Assembly: GCF_021147775.1 (NCBI RefSeq)
Contig: NZ_JAGTPK010000007.1
Location: forward strand, 1 to 64,000
Direction: 5' to 3'
Length of the DNA stretch: 64,000 bases
Source: Pseudomonas californiensis
GTDB taxonomy: Bacteria > Pseudomonadota > Gammaproteobacteria > Pseudomonadales > Pseudomonadaceae
A model generated the notes under the pieces. That model was not told the DNA's origin. It was given only the letters and a program-made list of their open reading frames with translations, and searched no databases. Shown here in pieces: positions 1-7,498 of this stretch (position 1 is the stretch's first letter; every line of letters begins with the position of its first letter). The position numbers and the translations under genes are program-made.

Positions 1-127
1 TGAACGTTTGCCAACGGCGACATCGGTAGAGGATTACGAAGCCTTGCTGCCGTGGAACTGCGAACCTCGACTTCACAGCTAAGCGCTTTACCTATCTTTT
101 GCCAGGTGGGGTTTATGGAGCGCTTAC
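1..127 (+). mobile_element. Right end of an IS66-family insertion sequence (partial)
   Basis: The window opens inside an insertion sequence. The end of a transposase frame (2-82) is followed by a short non-coding tail that finishes with GAGCGCTTAC at 118-127; read backwards this begins GTAAGCG, the usual start of IS66-family terminal inverted repeats. The other end lies outside the window, so neither the target duplication nor the element's integrity can be checked. The insertion probably truncated or flanked the phage remnant at 149-3429. Confidence 0.65.
2..82 (+). CDS. IS66-family transposase, C-terminal end (partial)
   Basis: Only the last 26 codons are present. They read ERLPTATSVEDYEALLPWN followed by CEPRLHS and a stop. 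The VEDYEALLPW stretch is typical of the C-terminus of IS66 TnpC transposases, the DDE enzyme that moves the element. The rest of the gene lies left of the window. Recognition rests on this short motif plus the IS66-type end just downstream. Confidence 0.6.
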   Translation, partial: ERLPTATSVEDYEALLPWNCEPRLHS

Positions 128-148
128 GATGGTTACTTTCCTGCAGGC

Positions 149-173
149 AAAAAAACCGCCTCAGTGGGCGGCT
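149..173 (-). terminator. Rho-independent terminator after the EEP cargo genes
   Basis: On the minus strand a GC-rich hairpin (CCGCCC, five-base loop, GGCGG) is followed directly by seven T residues. It sits about 100 bases beyond the stop of the 142-aa gene at 274 and would end the leftward cargo transcript. The 174-273 stretch between it and the gene shows nothing else. Confidence 0.65.
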
Positions 174-273
174 TTAAGATATTGAAAACCTGATCGCTCA
201 GCTCCGGGTCCACAAATATCCAAACCAAAAGTGGAAAAACCCTTTATTCATCTGTATGTTCTTGCTCAACTCT

Positions 274-702
274 TCATTTTTGATTCATAACTGCTAACAG
301 TTTTTTCCCTACATCCGGTGTACCGAGCATAAAGTTAAAAGCTTTCTCCAGAGCAATTTTATCTTCACAATAAACATCCCCAGCATCCGTGATTATTTCG
401 CAGGGATAGCCGTTTGGATCAGACTTCCAACGTGCAAGTTCTTTTGGCGAAGAACTTTCAGCTAAGGGATTGTACGCTACAACTGCCCAATAGCTTCCTT
501 TAACTGGAGTCTTTGCAGCAGACGCAAAGAAGTCAGCAAGCGGATTGGTCTTTAACTTTATTTCCACTTTAACTTTTCCTGCACTAACATTGCCAAGCTG
601 CACATTCATAGCTTCAATGACAGAATCGATCTCATCTTTGTTGTGCTCTGCCTTTTTGGCGGCTTCTATACCTTTATTAAACGAATCTATAAAATCAACC
701 AT
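274..702 (-). CDS. Small protein of unknown function, partner of the EEP nuclease
   Basis: 142 aa, soluble, with no signal peptide or membrane segment. I do not recognise the family. The N-terminal third is rich in Lys, Glu and Asp and looks helical; the middle holds a VKVEIKLKT strand-like segment. Its ATG lies inside the end of the EEP gene (8-base overlap, positions 695-702), so the two are almost certainly translated together. Base composition is AT-rich compared with the phage tail genes to the right, as for the EEP gene. Possible roles are an immunity or antitoxin protein for the nuclease, or a second subunit of a two-gene defence system; both are inferred only from the arrangement. Confidence 0.7.
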   Translation of the reverse strand: MVDFIDSFNKGIEAAKKAEHNKDEIDSVIEAMNVQLGNVSAGKVKVEIKLKTNPLADFFASAAKTPVKGSYWAVVAYNPLAESSSPKELARWKSDPNGYPCEIITDAGDVYCEDKIALEKAFNFMLGTPDVGKKLLAVMNQK

Positions 703-1612
703 TTTGAATAACCTTTTCTACAATTCCATAAACAGGAAGGTGATCGAATATAAAATTAGGATTTTTCACCAATTCTACTAGTTCTGGAATTTCCAGAATC
801 AAATCACAATCGTGATTATAGACCCAATTATCGGAAGTGAGAAATGCTTGAGAAAACATAAGCTGGTCAAAGGTATGCCATTTAGTAACTGCTCCACCTT
901 TGTAGAAATAGCTACCCGACCCATGGTGTCCGACGGTCTGTTTACAGAGGTACCGCCAGAAAGGGTTATACAGAAGATGCTTTTTTCGACGTACCAAATC
1001 CACATCCCGACTTCCCATGACTTGCTCGCTGAGAGACTCATCAAAGGGTTCGTCGTTATAGTCGCCCAACATAATCACGTATGGAGTTGGCTCGTCTTCT
1101 ACGCACATGCTATCAAATGTATCTCTTAGCCTCAGGCCGAAAATATGCCGCCTTGCATCGTGCTGCTCGCACCATAGTCGACTAGGCCAGTGCGAGACTA
1201 AAATATGGAATATTGAACCATCCTCTAACACTCCGAGATCTACTCTTTTTGCAATTTTTAAGGTGGAGTTTCCCTTGAGTGAAATGACATCCTTCTCTGA
1301 AAGCACTGTGATTTTCAGCTCATTACAGATATAGCAAATATCGAAACTTGATTTTCCAGCTCTAGTTATCCCAGAATGAAAACTATACGAAGGGTGATCA
1401 CACTCGCCAGCAATGAAATCAAAGTCGTCTTGCGACATCTCACCGAGAGCAATAAAGTCGGCACCTGCTTGATTTATCAAATTGATAATAACCCTACAAG
1501 CTATCATCCTTTGCTCAGCGGTGGATCTGCTTTTACCGGAGGGCGCTAAGCTAGTATTCCACCAGGCAAACACAATTTTATTTTTAGAAAACACCAACAA
1601 GCAATCCTCCAT
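695..1612 (-). CDS. Endonuclease/exonuclease/phosphatase (EEP) family protein, phage cargo
   Basis: 305 aa. The full set of EEP-fold active-site residues is visible: N19 in WWNTSLAP, E58 in LGEMS, H141 in SHWPSR, D184 and N186 in LGDYND, D249 in TFDQ, and D290-H291 in FDHLP. The family uses a divalent metal to cut phosphodiesters (DNases such as ExoIII/DNase I) or phosphates on small molecules and lipids; the substrate here cannot be told. No signal peptide. The gene begins 51 bases after the stop of a phage spike gene and overlaps the 142-aa gene downstream. It is clearly more AT-rich than the tail genes, a sign of separate acquisition. The ribosome binding site is weak, so the start is moderately certain. 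It may be a tail-associated toxin or a defence nuclease. Confidence 0.8.
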   Translation of the reverse strand: MEDCLLVFSKNKIVFAWWNTSLAPSGKSRSTAEQRMIACRVIINLINQAGADFIALGEMSQDDFDFIAGECDHPSYSFHSGITRAGKSSFDICYICNELKITVLSEKDVISLKGNSTLKIAKRVDLGVLEDGSIFHILVSHWPSRLWCEQHDARRHIFGLRLRDTFDSMCVEDEPTPYVIMLGDYNDEPFDESLSEQVMGSRDVDLVRRKKHLLYNPFWRYLCKQTVGHHGSGSYFYKGGAVTKWHTFDQLMFSQAFLTSDNWVYNHDCDLILEIPELVELVKNPNFIFDHLPVYGIVEKVIQNG

Positions 1613-1663
1613 GAGCCTGCCCAGTAAATAGGAACATCCAACTCAGTCTAAATATACGAAGAA

Positions 1664-2638
1664 TTAGAGAGTAACGCTACCAAGCATCGCTGACATGAGC
1701 GCAGCTTTCGCCGCATCTGCCGCGAATGCCCCAGCCTGCGTCGGCACCGGCGACGGCCCGTGCGTATGTGACGCCAGTTCTGTCGCCATCTGTTCGATTA
1801 GATCGAGCGTGTCGCACAACACCCGGAAAATGTTCACCCCCTCAGACCCTACGTGGTTTTTCGGCGCGACGAGGCGCTGGCTCATCCCCGCCACACTCTT
1901 GCGCAGGCCGGCGATCTTCTCCTGCATGTTGCCGCCCACAGTGACGTTGTGGGTTTTGCCCACGGCCAGGTTGAGGTCACGGCCGGTCGCTTGGTGCATA
2001 TCGTCCAGGGCGGCCAGCGTGGCGGTACCCGCTGAATTGAGCTTGAGCGCGCCCAGGGCATTGATACGCTTGATGCCCCCCCCAACTTCCTCGGTCGAGT
2101 GGTGTTGAACGTCTTGGACATGGCTCTGGTACTTCTCGATGTTGCCCAAGGCTTCTACTTCGCGCTCAATCGCGTGGTCACGGATCTTCCCATCGGTCTG
2201 GCGCAACCAGTTGCCGTCTGCGTCGACGCGCTGCTGCACCGCATCACTGTGCTGCCACACCTGGTCACCGTTCGGCACCTTCGGCAGGCTCAGACCGTGC
2301 GGCAGGATCGTCTGAATACAGGACTTGCTCGGTGAAGCGTATGCGAAGCACACGACCACCTGAGTGCCTTCCTGCGGAAATGCAAACATACCCATCTCTT
2401 CGCCGCCCGAAGGCAGCGGCAGCGGTACGCCGTAGAGCACCGACACCGCCGGATCGGCCTCGCCGTCTTGGCCGAGTACTTCGATATCGACCGCGTATCG
2501 AGGCCGGAAATCGTCGCACATGGATGCGCCTGCAGGCGCGTCAGCGATGCCCACCACCCGCGCAAAGCGCGGCAGGTGGTAACCACCGGTGAGTTCAGGG
2601 AAAAGGCGTTCTACGCTGCGTTTGATTGCGTCGTCCAT
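1664..2638 (-). CDS. Phage baseplate spike protein (gpV/gp5-like), second copy
   Basis: 324 aa, the same length as the spike protein encoded at 7499-8473 and very similar along its whole length, including MDDA(I/V)KRSVER at the start, CDDFRPRYAVD, TILPHGLSLPKVP, GALKLNSAGTATLAALDDMHQ and a shared LGSVTL C-terminus. It begins with an OB-fold-like region, as in phage baseplate V / gp5-type spikes that form the puncturing tip of contractile tails. It overlaps the hub gene upstream by 28 bases. The reading frame is intact although the surrounding phage is only a remnant. Whether it is expressed, or can be built into the neighbouring prophage's particles, is open. Confidence 0.75.
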   Translation of the reverse strand: MDDAIKRSVERLFPELTGGYHLPRFARVVGIADAPAGASMCDDFRPRYAVDIEVLGQDGEADPAVSVLYGVPLPLPSGGEEMGMFAFPQEGTQVVVCFAYASPSKSCIQTILPHGLSLPKVPNGDQVWQHSDAVQQRVDADGNWLRQTDGKIRDHAIEREVEALGNIEKYQSHVQDVQHHSTEEVGGGIKRINALGALKLNSAGTATLAALDDMHQATGRDLNLAVGKTHNVTVGGNMQEKIAGLRKSVAGMSQRLVAPKNHVGSEGVNIFRVLCDTLDLIEQMATELASHTHGPSPVPTQAGAFAADAAKAALMSAMLGSVTL

Positions 2639-3315
2639 CGGATAGCCATCTGTGTGCCGGCAAGCGTGACACTGGTGATCCGCTCGCCCTGGTGCAATGA
2701 TGCGCCTGGTCGTAACCCGGGCAGTGCCGAGACCATCGCGCTTTGGTTGCCCTGGTAGCCGTCAAACAGGCTGACAGGGAGCTGCAGCGCAGGCCTGCCG
2801 CCAAAGAAGCTCTCCGCCCAGGAACCGACGAACACCTCGCCGTCACCCTGCTGCTGCCAGATAAAGTCGGGGATCCCGAACACGCCGCCCATGCTGTCCA
2901 TCGCCTGGTATCCAGCAGCCAGGCTGTAGAAGAACGGCGCCTTGACCTTCGTGTACGGCTGATCGGGCACCCGGAAGTGCAGACCGGTCTTGCTGCTTAT
3001 CTCGGTCAGCACCGCGCGCAGGTCGGGATGACGAAGATTCAGCGGCAGTGACTTGCCAAGTACCGCGGCCATTTCACGACAGAAAACCACCTGCTCGATG
3101 CCGTTTGCCGCGGTGCATCGCTCGACGTAGCCGATGAAGTGACGCTGCAGTGCGGCTTCGTTGTAATCGATATTGAACGTCACCAGGCCGTGGACCTGCG
3201 CGCCGGCCTGGACCGTGAACGTGGCCCGCCCGGGGCTTTTCAGATCGAGGCGCACGTCGTCACTCACCAGGGGCACGAGCACCCCGCCGATCGTCAGCAC
3301 TTTATGCAACTTCAT
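2611..3315 (-). CDS. Phage baseplate hub protein (gpD/gp27-like), second copy
   Basis: 234 aa from the ATG at 3315. It aligns throughout with the 232-aa product at 8458-9156: both hold DVRLDLKSPGRA, RHF(I/L)GYVERC, KAPFFYSLA, IPDF(I/V)WQQQG and DGYQGNQSA / NDYQGNQSA. Such proteins form the trimeric hub under the spike of contractile tails. The frame stays open for 38 codons upstream of this ATG and there resembles the C-terminus of the next baseplate protein (see 3316-3429), so the original stop of that gene is lost and the two are fused in frame. The ATG at 3315 matches the other copy and is kept as start. Confidence 0.75.
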   Translation of the reverse strand: MKLHKVLTIGGVLVPLVSDDVRLDLKSPGRATFTVQAGAQVHGLVTFNIDYNEAALQRHFIGYVERCTAANGIEQVVFCREMAAVLGKSLPLNLRHPDLRAVLTEISSKTGLHFRVPDQPYTKVKAPFFYSLAAGYQAMDSMGGVFGIPDFIWQQQGDGEVFVGSWAESFFGGRPALQLPVSLFDGYQGNQSAMVSALPGLRPGASLHQGERITSVTLAGTQMAIRWTTQSNAA

Positions 3316-3429
3316 GCTGCGGCGTGCCCCATGAAACCAGGTGTCAACTTTCTTGATTACAGTCTCAAAGGCGGTCAGTTCATGCGGCTGCGTGCCCCAT
3401 CCGCTAATGTAATGGGCGTTGGGTAGAAG
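3316..3429 (-). pseudogene. 3' fragment of a baseplate complex gene, fused in frame to the hub gene
   Basis: The 38 codons before the hub ATG include HELTAFETVIKKVDTWFHG, which matches the C-terminus of the 179-aa baseplate protein at 9153-9692 (PELTGFENVLKKVDGWLGG). Further upstream similarity fades and a stop codon lies at 3430-3432, with no start codon in between. This is therefore the broken left-over end of the neighbouring gene and marks where the second phage cassette was cut off. Confidence 0.6.
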
Positions 3430-3432
3430 TTA

Positions 3433-3721
3433 AGTTTCACCCTTTTATCGATCCTGGTCGGGCCAATTCAGAATCGTCCCCCTTGTCCGGACAACAAGCA
3501 GCAGCGTTTATCATCCAGAGCCAAATGCACTGAGGGTAAAGCGGAACCGCACACCCACCACGCAGGGGATTTAACACAGCACTCGTCGTAATTCTCCGCC
3601 AAACGCTGGTCATCGTGCGCGCTCGCCGCTAGAATTGCGCACTTTTTGATCAGAGGCGCACCAAGCGCCCAATCGGTGTCTGCGCGCGTATCGCCCAGGC
3701 ACATTCACGCCGAGGTTCGCC
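3433..3721 (+). promoter_or_regulatory. Sequence upstream of the host rimO start, no gene seen
   Basis: About 290 bases between the phage remnant and the rimO fragment. No convincing frame is present. It should hold the original rimO promoter and leader, which now drive only the 5' fragment. A perfect 12-base palindrome TTGTCCGGACAA (around 3485-3496) is the only visible structure. The exact border between remnant and host DNA cannot be fixed by eye and lies near 3430. Confidence 0.4.
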
Positions 3722-3811
3722 ATGTCCACCGTCACCACGCCGTCCGCCCCCAAGGTCGGATTTGTCTCTCTGGGTTGCGCGAACGATACTCTTAATATAC
3801 TCATCCCCTGA
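3722..3811 (+). pseudogene. rimO': rimO 5' fragment left at the prophage left junction
   Basis: From the ATG at 3722 the frame encodes MSTVTTPSAPKVGFVSLGC, the normal start of Pseudomonas RimO ending at the first cluster cysteine. It then continues into phage sequence for ten codons and stops at 3809-3811 (29 aa in total). The rest of rimO, from the codon after this cysteine, is at 37120 on the far side of the prophage. The fragment cannot make a working enzyme. Confidence 0.85.
3776..3777 (+). other. attL: Left prophage junction (attL) crossover, in the rimO Cys codon
   Basis: Comparing the left junction (ctg ggt tgc gcg aac) with the right one (tta ggg tgt ccg aaa), host sequence lies to the left of the Cys codon here and to the right of it at 37117. 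The bases shared at the switch are the TG of that codon, which fits a large serine recombinase cutting at a central dinucleotide. GG one codon earlier is a less likely alternative. Confidence 0.6.
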
Positions 3812-3874
3812 CCGCGCCACCGGTCGCTATTGAGACAGAATGAGCACTCATTGAGCCAATGATCGTTGACCCGA

Positions 3875-3924
3875 TACTCAAATTTGAGTAGTCTGGCTAC
3901 GTCTGGATATATACGGAGTCCGTA
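3875..3924. repeat. Palindromes just inside the left prophage end
   Basis: Two perfect palindromes lie about 100-150 bases inside the junction: TACTCAAATTTGAGTA at 3875-3890 and TACGGAGTCCGTA at 3912-3924. The first shares its ATACTC core with nearby copies at 3786 and 3797. They could be binding sites for the recombinase, a directionality factor or a repressor. No gene is seen from 3812 to 4064 apart from very short frames. Confidence 0.4.
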
Positions 3925-4035
3925 CATTTGGATGGTTCAGGAGATTTCTTGAATTGTCGGAGTTTACGGATGTTCAGATGCCGCCATTGGTTCCGGCCGT
4001 GCCGGTTGATGGGTTAGCCCTAAGGGCATCCGCGG

Positions 4036-4066
4036 AACCCCCCTTAATTGGGGGGTTTGCTTTTTT
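4036..4066 (+). terminator. Rho-independent terminator facing into the prophage
   Basis: AACCCCCC, a six-base loop TTAATT, GGGGGGTT, then TGC and six T residues on the plus strand. It would stop transcripts that start at the old rimO promoter and run into the prophage, and so insulates the phage cargo. It does not have a T-run for the leftward gene at 4065. Confidence 0.75.
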
Positions 4067-4691
4067 AGCGCTTGCCTAGCTTTAAATTGTTGCCTTTATG
4101 TCCTCTGACGGGCTCCCCTTTAGCTCGTTTCAAAAACAGTTTCCAAGCCTTTATCTTGTCTTCTTTCTTGAAATTCACTGGCTCATTGTCAGCGTACTCA
4201 TCACGCACATAGGCACTCTCGATGTGCAACCTCACGGTATTCTTCCGATCTTCCTTTCTGACGTTGAAGTAGATTTCGTACTTGGTATCCGGTGCATACC
4301 CAGGAAGGACTGCCCCCAGCTCAAGCGTTAGAAAGTTTTCCTTGCCTGTAAAAAAGCATCTCCGATCCTCAAAGGTGCGGACGATTTCAGGCAGTAGAAA
4401 CGATAAGGCGTGCCGATCCTCCCTGAACTCTCTTCTGATCTGACGGTGATCAATCACCATTCGCTGGATACCCACAGCATGAAAATCTATTTGCTCCCCT
4501 TTTTTTGGACCCCGGCTTACGCAGTGTGAACTGAACTGGACATTTACCGTAAGCAAAACCCGAGGCTGTCCAGCCGATGCGGGAACGTCTACTTGAAAGG
4601 AGGTATCGCGCAAATGATCAAGCAGCCAGCAAACGCCATCACATTCAATATGCTTCGCTGATTGATGGTCCGGCCAAAACTTTCCTTGCAC
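4065..4691 (-). CDS. Hypothetical protein, 208 aa, prophage left-end cargo
   Basis: The GTG at 4691 is chosen because AAGGAG stands 7 bases before it. The product is soluble and basic towards the C-terminus (KAWKLFLKRAKGEPVRGHKG), with no signal peptide, membrane segment or motif that I can assign. It contains two separate CFF/C-rich spots but no clear zinc pattern. It is transcribed leftwards towards the junction and stands alone between the terminator at 4036 and a poorly coding stretch. Composition is near 47-50% GC, lower than the tail genes, so it is likely a late addition to the phage. Confidence 0.65.
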   Translation of the reverse strand: MQGKFWPDHQSAKHIECDGVCWLLDHLRDTSFQVDVPASAGQPRVLLTVNVQFSSHCVSRGPKKGEQIDFHAVGIQRMVIDHRQIRREFREDRHALSFLLPEIVRTFEDRRCFFTGKENFLTLELGAVLPGYAPDTKYEIYFNVRKEDRKNTVRLHIESAYVRDEYADNEPVNFKKEDKIKAWKLFLKRAKGEPVRGHKGNNLKLGKR

Positions 4692-5273
4692 GAGATGCTC
4701 CTTATGACGGAAGTCAGCAGCATATGGGGAGACGTTGAGGTGTCAAGAGGACAAATGGCGTGTACCACATTTGTGCAAAGAGAAAGGAATTCAGAGACCG
4801 GCTGTAGGCCACGGCCTATCTGACTCTCAGCAGTTTCGACTCACTGGGTTAGAACCGGTCAGGTCTACTAGCTTGGGAGCGGCGAATATTTTGAAAATAA
4901 GGTGTATTCGGGGTTTTTCATTTTTTCACCCAAGCGGGCTGGGCATTCGGCAACACCGGTAGGCTGCCCCCAACCTGTAGCCAGTATTGCAACGCCATGA
5001 CATTTGTCTGCAAAACCTTGCACGCCGTGCAATGCGCGCTCCCCTGGGTAACCCCACAGCCGGCGTGGCTTGGAGCGTTAGTTGCACCACACCTGGTGTT
5101 TGCATTTTTTTGGGACACAAAGCCCGTCGGCGGGAGGGGGATAAGTGTTTTTCCCGGATGTTTTTTCTTTCCATCGCTATTTTTCGGCGGCGTGCATTTC
5201 GTCCGGTGAACTGGAATGACCGCCACAACATGTATTACTGTTCATGCATACAGTATTTTTAGAGCAGGTGGTA
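4692..5273. other. 580-base stretch without a confident gene
   Basis: Several overlapping open frames of 70-100 codons exist on both strands between 4918 and 5231. The best looking is a leftward one from a GTG at 5226 to 4918, with Cys pairs (TACK, GCGV) but no recognisable family. Because three frames are open across the same bases, coding cannot be assigned by eye. A promoter for the rightward small genes starting at 5274 should lie near the right end of the stretch. Confidence 0.35.
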
Positions 5274-5519
5274 ATGGACATGCATGCAATCGAACGGACA
5301 GCGGCGATCGCCACCTGGAAGGTTTTGCTGAATGACAGCATCGCCCTGCTCGAAAATCCTGGCGCGCAACACAAAGCGCTGCTCAGGACCGCCCATTCGC
5401 TGCATCGGTCCCAGGTGATTGATCGTGACGACTTGAGCGATATGTTGGAGCTGGCCGACGGGGCGTTGGAGTATGCCGTCGAGGCACAGCTCGACCAACA
5501 AGTTCCCGGAGAAAGGTGA
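5274..5519 (+). CDS. Small phage protein, unknown function
   Basis: 81 aa from the second in-frame ATG, preceded by GCAGGTGGT as ribosome binding site; a longer form from 5244 is possible. The product is acidic and predicted helical (LNDSIALLENPG, DDLSDMLELADGALEY). It is the first of three short rightward genes that face away from the junction and against the tail operon. Its stop overlaps the start of the next gene (TGATG), so they form an operon. I do not recognise the family. Confidence 0.65.
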   Translation: MDMHAIERTAAIATWKVLLNDSIALLENPGAQHKALLRTAHSLHRSQVIDRDDLSDMLELADGALEYAVEAQLDQQVPGER

Positions 5520-5767
5520 TGGGCTATCTGAGTTACAGAGGTCCAGCCGATGTTGTTTTCACCATCAGTGAAGGTGATGTCGCGCTGCCTGGTTTACCCG
5601 TCCTGTTTGAACAGACCCATACTGCGACATTTACCCTTATGTTCGCGGATCGCTCGGAGCGGTTGAATTGTTCACATGTGAGGATTTTGCTGCCAAACGG
5701 ACACTTAGAATACGGCCCGGTCACGTATAGAAAATTCGGCGTTCTAGTGTTTAAAACTGGTGATTAA
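5519..5767 (+). CDS. Small phage protein, unknown function
   Basis: 82 aa. It starts at the ATG in the TGATG overlap with the preceding gene, with GGAGAAAGG as ribosome binding site; a GTG three bases earlier is also possible. Strand-rich sequence without motifs that I can name. Second of the three-gene rightward cluster at the phage left end. Confidence 0.6.
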   Translation: MGYLSYRGPADVVFTISEGDVALPGLPVLFEQTHTATFTLMFADRSERLNCSHVRILLPNGHLEYGPVTYRKFGVLVFKTGD

Positions 5768-5790
5768 TGGGGTAGGCCCAGAGAACAATT

Positions 5791-6024
5791 ATGAATCTTC
5801 GCACAATGGAACGGCCCTATTGGGTACGCACCGCTGTGCTGAGGTTGCTGGTAGCCGTTGAGACAGGCGAGAGTATTCAAGCGGTGAATATGGCGCGCCA
5901 GCGGGCTGAAGGATTCGTCTCAGGGCTTGAGACTTCTCACGCGCTCAAGCCCGATATGATTGAATTCTTGTACACAGCTTCGACGCAGCGGCTGCCCAGC
6001 AGCGGACAGCCCTATGCGACGTAA
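5791..6024 (+). CDS. Small phage protein, unknown function
   Basis: 77 aa. The N-terminus has a hydrophobic helix-like stretch (AVLRLLVAVETG), probably not a true membrane segment. It follows the previous gene by 23 bases and ends 14 bases before the converging stop of the HEPN-like gene. Unrecognised; membership of the small-gene cluster is the only clue. Confidence 0.6.
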   Translation: MNLRTMERPYWVRTAVLRLLVAVETGESIQAVNMARQRAEGFVSGLETSHALKPDMIEFLYTASTQRLPSSGQPYAT

Positions 6025-6037
6025 TGAAAGAGCTTAC

Positions 6038-7411
6038 CTAGCGAGACTGGGAGCCAGAATCCGCTAATTTTTTTGCTGCAATAACTACGTTTTCTATTAA
6101 GGGATAGCCTTGCACCGAATAATTAACATGCTCATATTCATATTCGAGCACAGCAAGGGCCATCGCGTAATACATGTACACGCACGTCATCATGTTGCTG
6201 AAAAGCTTTTGGGCGGTGAAATTTTTGTCTATCAACGAGCCGTGAGCGGCGGGATGCCTGAGTTCATTCCACACCCTTGCCGACTCAACATCAAAGAGCT
6301 TATACAATGTATTTGTGGAACTAGAACTTTTCGCCGAACTCAAACTACCTAAAAGTTTGCTCACAACTCTCTCAGTGAATAATGAACCTGGCTCTTCTCC
6401 AAGCCTTTTCAGTTCGGGAATAGCGGCCTCACATTGCGCAACGAAGATCGGGTCAGCAGCGCTAAAAGATTTGAAGTATTGCTCGGCCATCCCATCAACT
6501 ACAACGCAAGCTGCTAGTGCGGCGGGTTCCAAGCCCGACAGTCGAGCGATGGCAATATCTCTATGATAGTGAAGGAACCGCGGTTTTCCGCCCTCACAAA
6601 GCCGCACGATGCTTTGGACCAGACTGATACAGTGAGCGGAATGAAATGGTGCCTGACACTCGACAGGGGCTTCAAGTGACCACATGACTCCAAAACTCTC
6701 TACTGCGACAGCATCAATAGTGTATATATCAGGCCCCGTGCTGAGTTTATAAAATGGCTTGATTTCACGACCAGCCACAAACTGGAGTGCTTCTAGACAA
6801 TAGCCATGTAAAGCCTCGTCAAATGAATCATCGGAATCGGTGGAAAACTCTAGCGTTTTTTCATTAACAGTTAGAGCACATGTGACCTTTCCGATCGTAA
6901 AGGTAGTTTTGTTGAGCGACGTACCAGCAAGGCTCGTAGTGGATCCATTTGCTGGGAAGCGAAGCTCATCATGAAATGCTATCGTGCGGACATAATGGCG
7001 AGTATTGATAGGCTGGCCATGCAGGGTTACGGAAGCGGCAGTCCCACTAAGAACCACACCTCTGTTATGAGTATCTACCTTACTACCGATCCAGACTCTA
7101 TCAGCTACCCACACGTCCCCTTCTATCGAAACAGCCTCTACCTTAAAATATCCCGATTCTATTATTTGCCCAGGGAGCAAATGAGAACATAGATAATTCG
7201 AGTCAACGAACCCACGAAAAAGATTAACCGTTTCTGGGATCACCGGAAAATGCTGAATATCAAAGTAGCCATCTGGGTTTTGTACTATCCGTCCTGGCCC
7301 TCGATAAGTCTGGGTCTCATGGGTCAAAACCATGTTAGGGCAATCGAGCGTGAGCCCAAACGCCTGGACATCATTTATCACACGTTGCGCGGCACTTAAC
7401 AGTGGCTTCAT
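6038..7411 (-). CDS. HEPN-domain protein resembling ApeA-type anti-phage proteins
   Basis: 457 aa. The C-terminal third holds VWNELRHPAAHG (about residues 380-391), with R385 and H390 giving the RxxxxH catalytic pair of HEPN ribonucleases in the context common to Apea-like HEPN domains. The first 250 residues are strand-rich and match in kind the N-terminal domain found in ApeA proteins. HEPN RNases of this type usually cut host RNA, often tRNA, and stop growth when a phage infects; that role is inferred here. The gene follows the spike gene by 87 bases in the same direction and is lower in GC than the tail genes, as is the EEP gene in the same place of the other cassette. Confidence 0.65.
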   Translation of the reverse strand: MKPLLSAAQRVINDVQAFGLTLDCPNMVLTHETQTYRGPGRIVQNPDGYFDIQHFPVIPETVNLFRGFVDSNYLCSHLLPGQIIESGYFKVEAVSIEGDVWVADRVWIGSKVDTHNRGVVLSGTAASVTLHGQPINTRHYVRTIAFHDELRFPANGSTTSLAGTSLNKTTFTIGKVTCALTVNEKTLEFSTDSDDSFDEALHGYCLEALQFVAGREIKPFYKLSTGPDIYTIDAVAVESFGVMWSLEAPVECQAPFHSAHCISLVQSIVRLCEGGKPRFLHYHRDIAIARLSGLEPAALAACVVVDGMAEQYFKSFSAADPIFVAQCEAAIPELKRLGEEPGSLFTERVVSKLLGSLSSAKSSSSTNTLYKLFDVESARVWNELRHPAAHGSLIDKNFTAQKLFSNMMTCVYMYYAMALAVLEYEYEHVNYSVQGYPLIENVVIAAKKLADSGSQSR

Positions 7412-7498
7412 AGTATTCCGTTCCCTGGGGAAAACTTCTAGAGCAACAGAATGCGTGACAACGGAGACGATTCCTAGTGTAAGAACCGGCTATGACAT

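Noticed and set aside
2332..2758. Plus-strand frames over the spike and hub genes
   Set aside because: They are shadows of the minus-strand genes, caused by high GC at codon third positions.
1664..3315. A complete second prophage or tailocin at the left end
   Set aside because: Only hub, spike and a 3' fragment of one more baseplate gene are present before sequence continues into the rimO upstream region.
4918..5231. Two or three overlapping frames of about 100 codons on both strands
   Set aside because: All are open over the same bases, none has a convincing start signal or known family, so no coding call was made.
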